From Candidatus Brevefilum sp. (GTDB lineage: Bacteria > Chloroflexota > Anaerolineae > Anaerolineales > Anaerolineaceae): 7,314 bases of DNA. The stretch is taken from assembly GCA_007135845.1 (NCBI GenBank), contig SLIC01000275.1, positions 1-7,314 on the forward strand, given 5' to 3'. Below are positions 5,822-7,314 of the stretch, piece by piece (the stretch's first letter is position 1; every line of letters begins with the position of its first letter). The notes under the pieces were generated by a model. That model was not told the origin of the DNA. It made no database searches and saw only the letters and a list, made by a program, of their open reading frames with translations. Made by a program: the position numbers and the translations under genes.

Positions 5822-5827
5822 ATTATA
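5822..5827 (-). promoter_or_regulatory. -10 box (TATAAT) of the HAD/DUF2779 operon promoter
   Basis: The minus strand reads a perfect TATAAT here, 32 bases before the HAD start codon, giving an expected leader of about 25 bases. No good TTGACA-like hexamer is seen at 16-18 bases upstream, so the promoter may be weak or need an activator. Confidence 0.4.
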
Positions 5828-5885
5828 CTGGTTGTTTGATTGCTGTGATGGGGGTGAGGCTGATTTCTGTTCTGGCATCAGAGTT

Positions 5886-5894
5886 TGGTAAAAT
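5886..5894 (+). promoter_or_regulatory. Extended -10 promoter of glpX
   Basis: TGGTAAAAT is TGn plus a 5/6 match to TATAAT, 32 bases before the glpX ATG. The candidate -35 hexamers (5865-5871) are poor, as is common when the TG extension is present. It is divergent from the HAD operon promoter, with about 60 bases between the two -10 boxes, so one regulator could affect both. Confidence 0.45.
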
Positions 5895-5926
5895 TAAACC
5901 AGGATCACTAACCGAAAGGATCTGAG

Positions 5927-6922
5927 ATGGATAACACATTAGAAAAAAAGCCAACCCGGAATCTTGCTTTAGAATTTGTTCGTGTGACCGAGGCAGCTGC
6001 CATGGCTGCCGGGCGCTATTTCGGACGCGGGGATAAGTTGGAGGCAGATGGTGCGGCTGTGGATGCCATGCGCTTATTAATGAACGAAATTGAAATGGAA
6101 GGCTGCGTTGTCATTGGTGAGGGTGAAAAAGACCGTGCACCCATGCTTTATAACGGTGAAATCGTCGGGACCGGGGACCCTCCATCATTGGATATTGCAG
6201 TGGACCCGGTAGAAGGCACGGAATTGATTGCTAAAGGGATGCCAAATGCCATTGCAACAGTTGCGGCAGCCCCGCGCGGTACCATGTTCGACCCTGGATC
6301 CATGTTTTATATGTCCAAGATTGCGGTAGGACCGGAAGCAAAGGATGTGATTGACATTGACGCCCCGGTAAAAGACAACCTGACCAAGATTGCTAAAGCC
6401 AAGGGTATGAAAGTGAGTGATCTGACAGTGGTGATCCTTGACAGACCCAGGCATCAGCGGTTGATCAACGAAGTGCGTGAAACCGGTGCTCGAATTCGCC
6501 TAATCCTGGCAGGTGATGTGGCAGGTGCGTTAATGGCAGCTTGGCCAGGAACAGGTATTGATGTTTTGTTGGGGATCGGTGGTACACCGGAAGCAGTTTT
6601 AGCAGCATGCGGGTTACGGGCCATGCGTGGCATGATCCAGGGTATTTTATGGCCGCGTGACGAAAAAGATCGCCAATATGCCATTGATGCGGGTATTGAT
6701 TTGTCCCGTGTTCTGACTCTGGATGACCTTGTTTCTTCGGATGACACATTCTTTGTGGCAACCGGTATTTCGGAGGGACCGTTGCTGGATGGTGTGAGCT
6801 ATTCTGGCGGTTATGTCCATACGCACAGCCTGGTGGCACGCGGTCTGACCTGTACGGTGCGAGAGATTTCTGGGCATCATCACCTGGACACCCTGTTGGC
6901 CATCAGCCCGATACCTTATTAA
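5927..6922 (+). CDS. glpX: Class II fructose-1,6-bisphosphatase
   Basis: Protein of 331 residues, close to the length of GlpX enzymes. It hydrolyses fructose-1,6-bisphosphate to fructose-6-phosphate and phosphate in gluconeogenesis (cytoplasm, divalent-metal dependent). Recognised segments, compared from memory with E. coli GlpX: G-R-G-D-K..A-D-G-A-A (D41, aligned with E. coli D33), G-E-G-E-K-D-x-A-P-M-L-Y (E65, E57), D-I-A-V-D-P-V-E-G-T (D93, E96, T98; D85, E88, T90) and G-I-G-G-T-P-E (E222, E213). The full set of metal and catalytic residues is therefore present. S-D-D-T-F-F-V-A-T-G-I-S-E-G (271-284) is also typical. The C-terminus ends E-I-S-G-H-H-H-L, unlike E. coli but like other bacterial groups. 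An AAAGGAT ribosome-binding site precedes the ATG. It is a single-gene unit, closed by a strong hairpin downstream. In a Chloroflexota-like genome it may be the main fructose-bisphosphatase. Confidence 0.97.
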   Translation: MDNTLEKKPTRNLALEFVRVTEAAAMAAGRYFGRGDKLEADGAAVDAMRLLMNEIEMEGCVVIGEGEKDRAPMLYNGEIVGTGDPPSLDIAVDPVEGTELIAKGMPNAIATVAAAPRGTMFDPGSMFYMSKIAVGPEAKDVIDIDAPVKDNLTKIAKAKGMKVSDLTVVILDRPRHQRLINEVRETGARIRLILAGDVAGALMAAWPGTGIDVLLGIGGTPEAVLAACGLRAMRGMIQGILWPRDEKDRQYAIDAGIDLSRVLTLDDLVSSDDTFFVATGISEGPLLDGVSYSGGYVHTHSLVARGLTCTVREISGHHHLDTLLAISPIPY

Positions 6923-7010
6923 GCAGGTATTTCTTAGGAAGCATCTCAAGCCATATTGCTGTTGGCTCTTTCATCGTGTGCTTTTGTTTCATCACTGCTG
7001 TTGAGGAGGA

Positions 7011-7051
7011 GGGGGGGTTGTGTGGCGGCTCCGCCGCCACACAACCCCCTC
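7011..7051. repeat. Long near-perfect inverted repeat (hairpin) between convergent genes
   Basis: Seventeen Watson-Crick pairs join 7013-7029 to 7033-7049 around the loop TCC, and a G-U pair plus a G-C pair extend the stem to 19 bp. The arms carry a G-run, TTGTGTGGCGGC and its complement. No T-run follows on either strand, so it is not a textbook intrinsic terminator, although such a strong stem could still block transcription from both sides or protect the glpX mRNA 3' end. A dispersed REP-like palindrome is an alternative. The hairpin is certain; its role is inferred. Confidence 0.8.
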
Positions 7052-7083
7052 GATTCCCTTGCAGGCTGAGTAGTTACCTCTTT

Positions 7084-7314
7084 TCAACCGAACAATAGTA
7101 TTCTTAAACTTCTTTTTACTCGGGAAAGAAATGGCTGGATGGCCTTTCTCGCCCTTGCTTTTATAGACCGATCAGGAACCTTGACGGTGTATGTTTTATC
7201 AGGGCAAATCCAGTGCTGGTTTTTTAAGTAAAAGGCTGATGCCTCATAATAACGAAAGACATCTTCGACATGGTCGAGATTCACAATGAATTTATCTTTT
7301 TCTTGGATACCCAA
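7084..7314 (-). CDS. Unrecognised protein, C-terminal 76 residues (5' end outside window)
   Basis: The minus-strand frame is open to the window edge and ends at TGA (7086-7084). The first visible codon is TTG, but there is no sign of a ribosome-binding site in view, so the gene most likely continues beyond the window. Visible sequence: a charged stretch with L-D-H-V-E-D-V-F-R-Y-Y-E, then Q-H-W-I-C-P-D-K-T-Y-T-V-K-V-P, then a strongly basic tail (K-A-R-A-R-K, R-V-K-R-S) ending in the hydrophobic I-L-L-F-G. No membrane segment or known motif is seen, and I do not recognise the family. It converges on glpX, with the large hairpin (7011-7051) between them; its stop lies 33 bases from that hairpin. 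That it is a real gene is likely but not certain. Confidence 0.5.
   Translation of the reverse strand: MGIQEKDKFIVNLDHVEDVFRYYEASAFYLKNQHWICPDKTYTVKVPDRSIKARARKAIQPFLSRVKRSLRILLFG

Noticed and set aside
6185..6949. Minus-strand reading frames opposite glpX (89-124 codons)
   Set aside because: They lie antisense to a strongly conserved gene and show no recognisable domain.

Overview
The window looks like a stretch of bacterial chromosome with intermediate GC content. The class II fructose-bisphosphatase (GlpX) and the DUF2779, DinB, DUF3795 and DUF3788 proteins together suggest a Chloroflexota bacterium of the Anaerolineae type. That is a judgement from protein flavour only; there is no rRNA or other phylogenetic marker here. 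No tRNA, rRNA, CRISPR array, transposase, integrase or phage gene was seen.

Layout, left to right. (1) A plus-strand run of small accessory enzymes: the 3' end of a SAM-dependent methyltransferase (1-258), a GNAT N-acetyltransferase (305-1090, GTG start preferred) and a DUF3788 protein (1250-1675). (2) A gene-free stretch of 366 bases (1676-2041) with two promoter-like extended -10 sites and a possible 28-codon leader ORF, followed by an MgtC/SapB-family membrane protein (2042-2710) with its own short terminator. (3) A tight minus-strand operon transcribed right to left: HAD hydrolase (5790-5083), DUF2779 nuclease-like protein (5093-3696), DinB-family protein (3685-3173) and Cys-rich DUF3795 protein (3157-2750). 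The first two genes overlap by 11 bases; the other gaps are 10 and 15 bases. (4) A divergent 136-base promoter region, then glpX on the plus strand (5927-6922). (5) A near-perfect 19-bp hairpin between glpX and the 3' end of a convergent, unrecognised minus-strand gene that runs off the window (7314-7084).

GlpX is the only gene with a firm metabolic assignment: fructose-1,6-bisphosphate to fructose-6-phosphate in gluconeogenesis. The most interesting protein is the DUF2779 member. It reads as a Cas4/RecB-like PD-(D/E)XK domain with a four-Cys cluster joined to a DEDDy-type 3'-5' exonuclease-like domain, so one chain seems to carry two nuclease folds. Its operon partners (a HAD phosphatase-like protein, a protein with a DinB metal site and a 10-Cys protein) are all of unknown substrate. 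The four-gene unit is the best candidate for something undescribed, but nothing in the sequence proves a joint function, and there are no defence or mobility genes around it.
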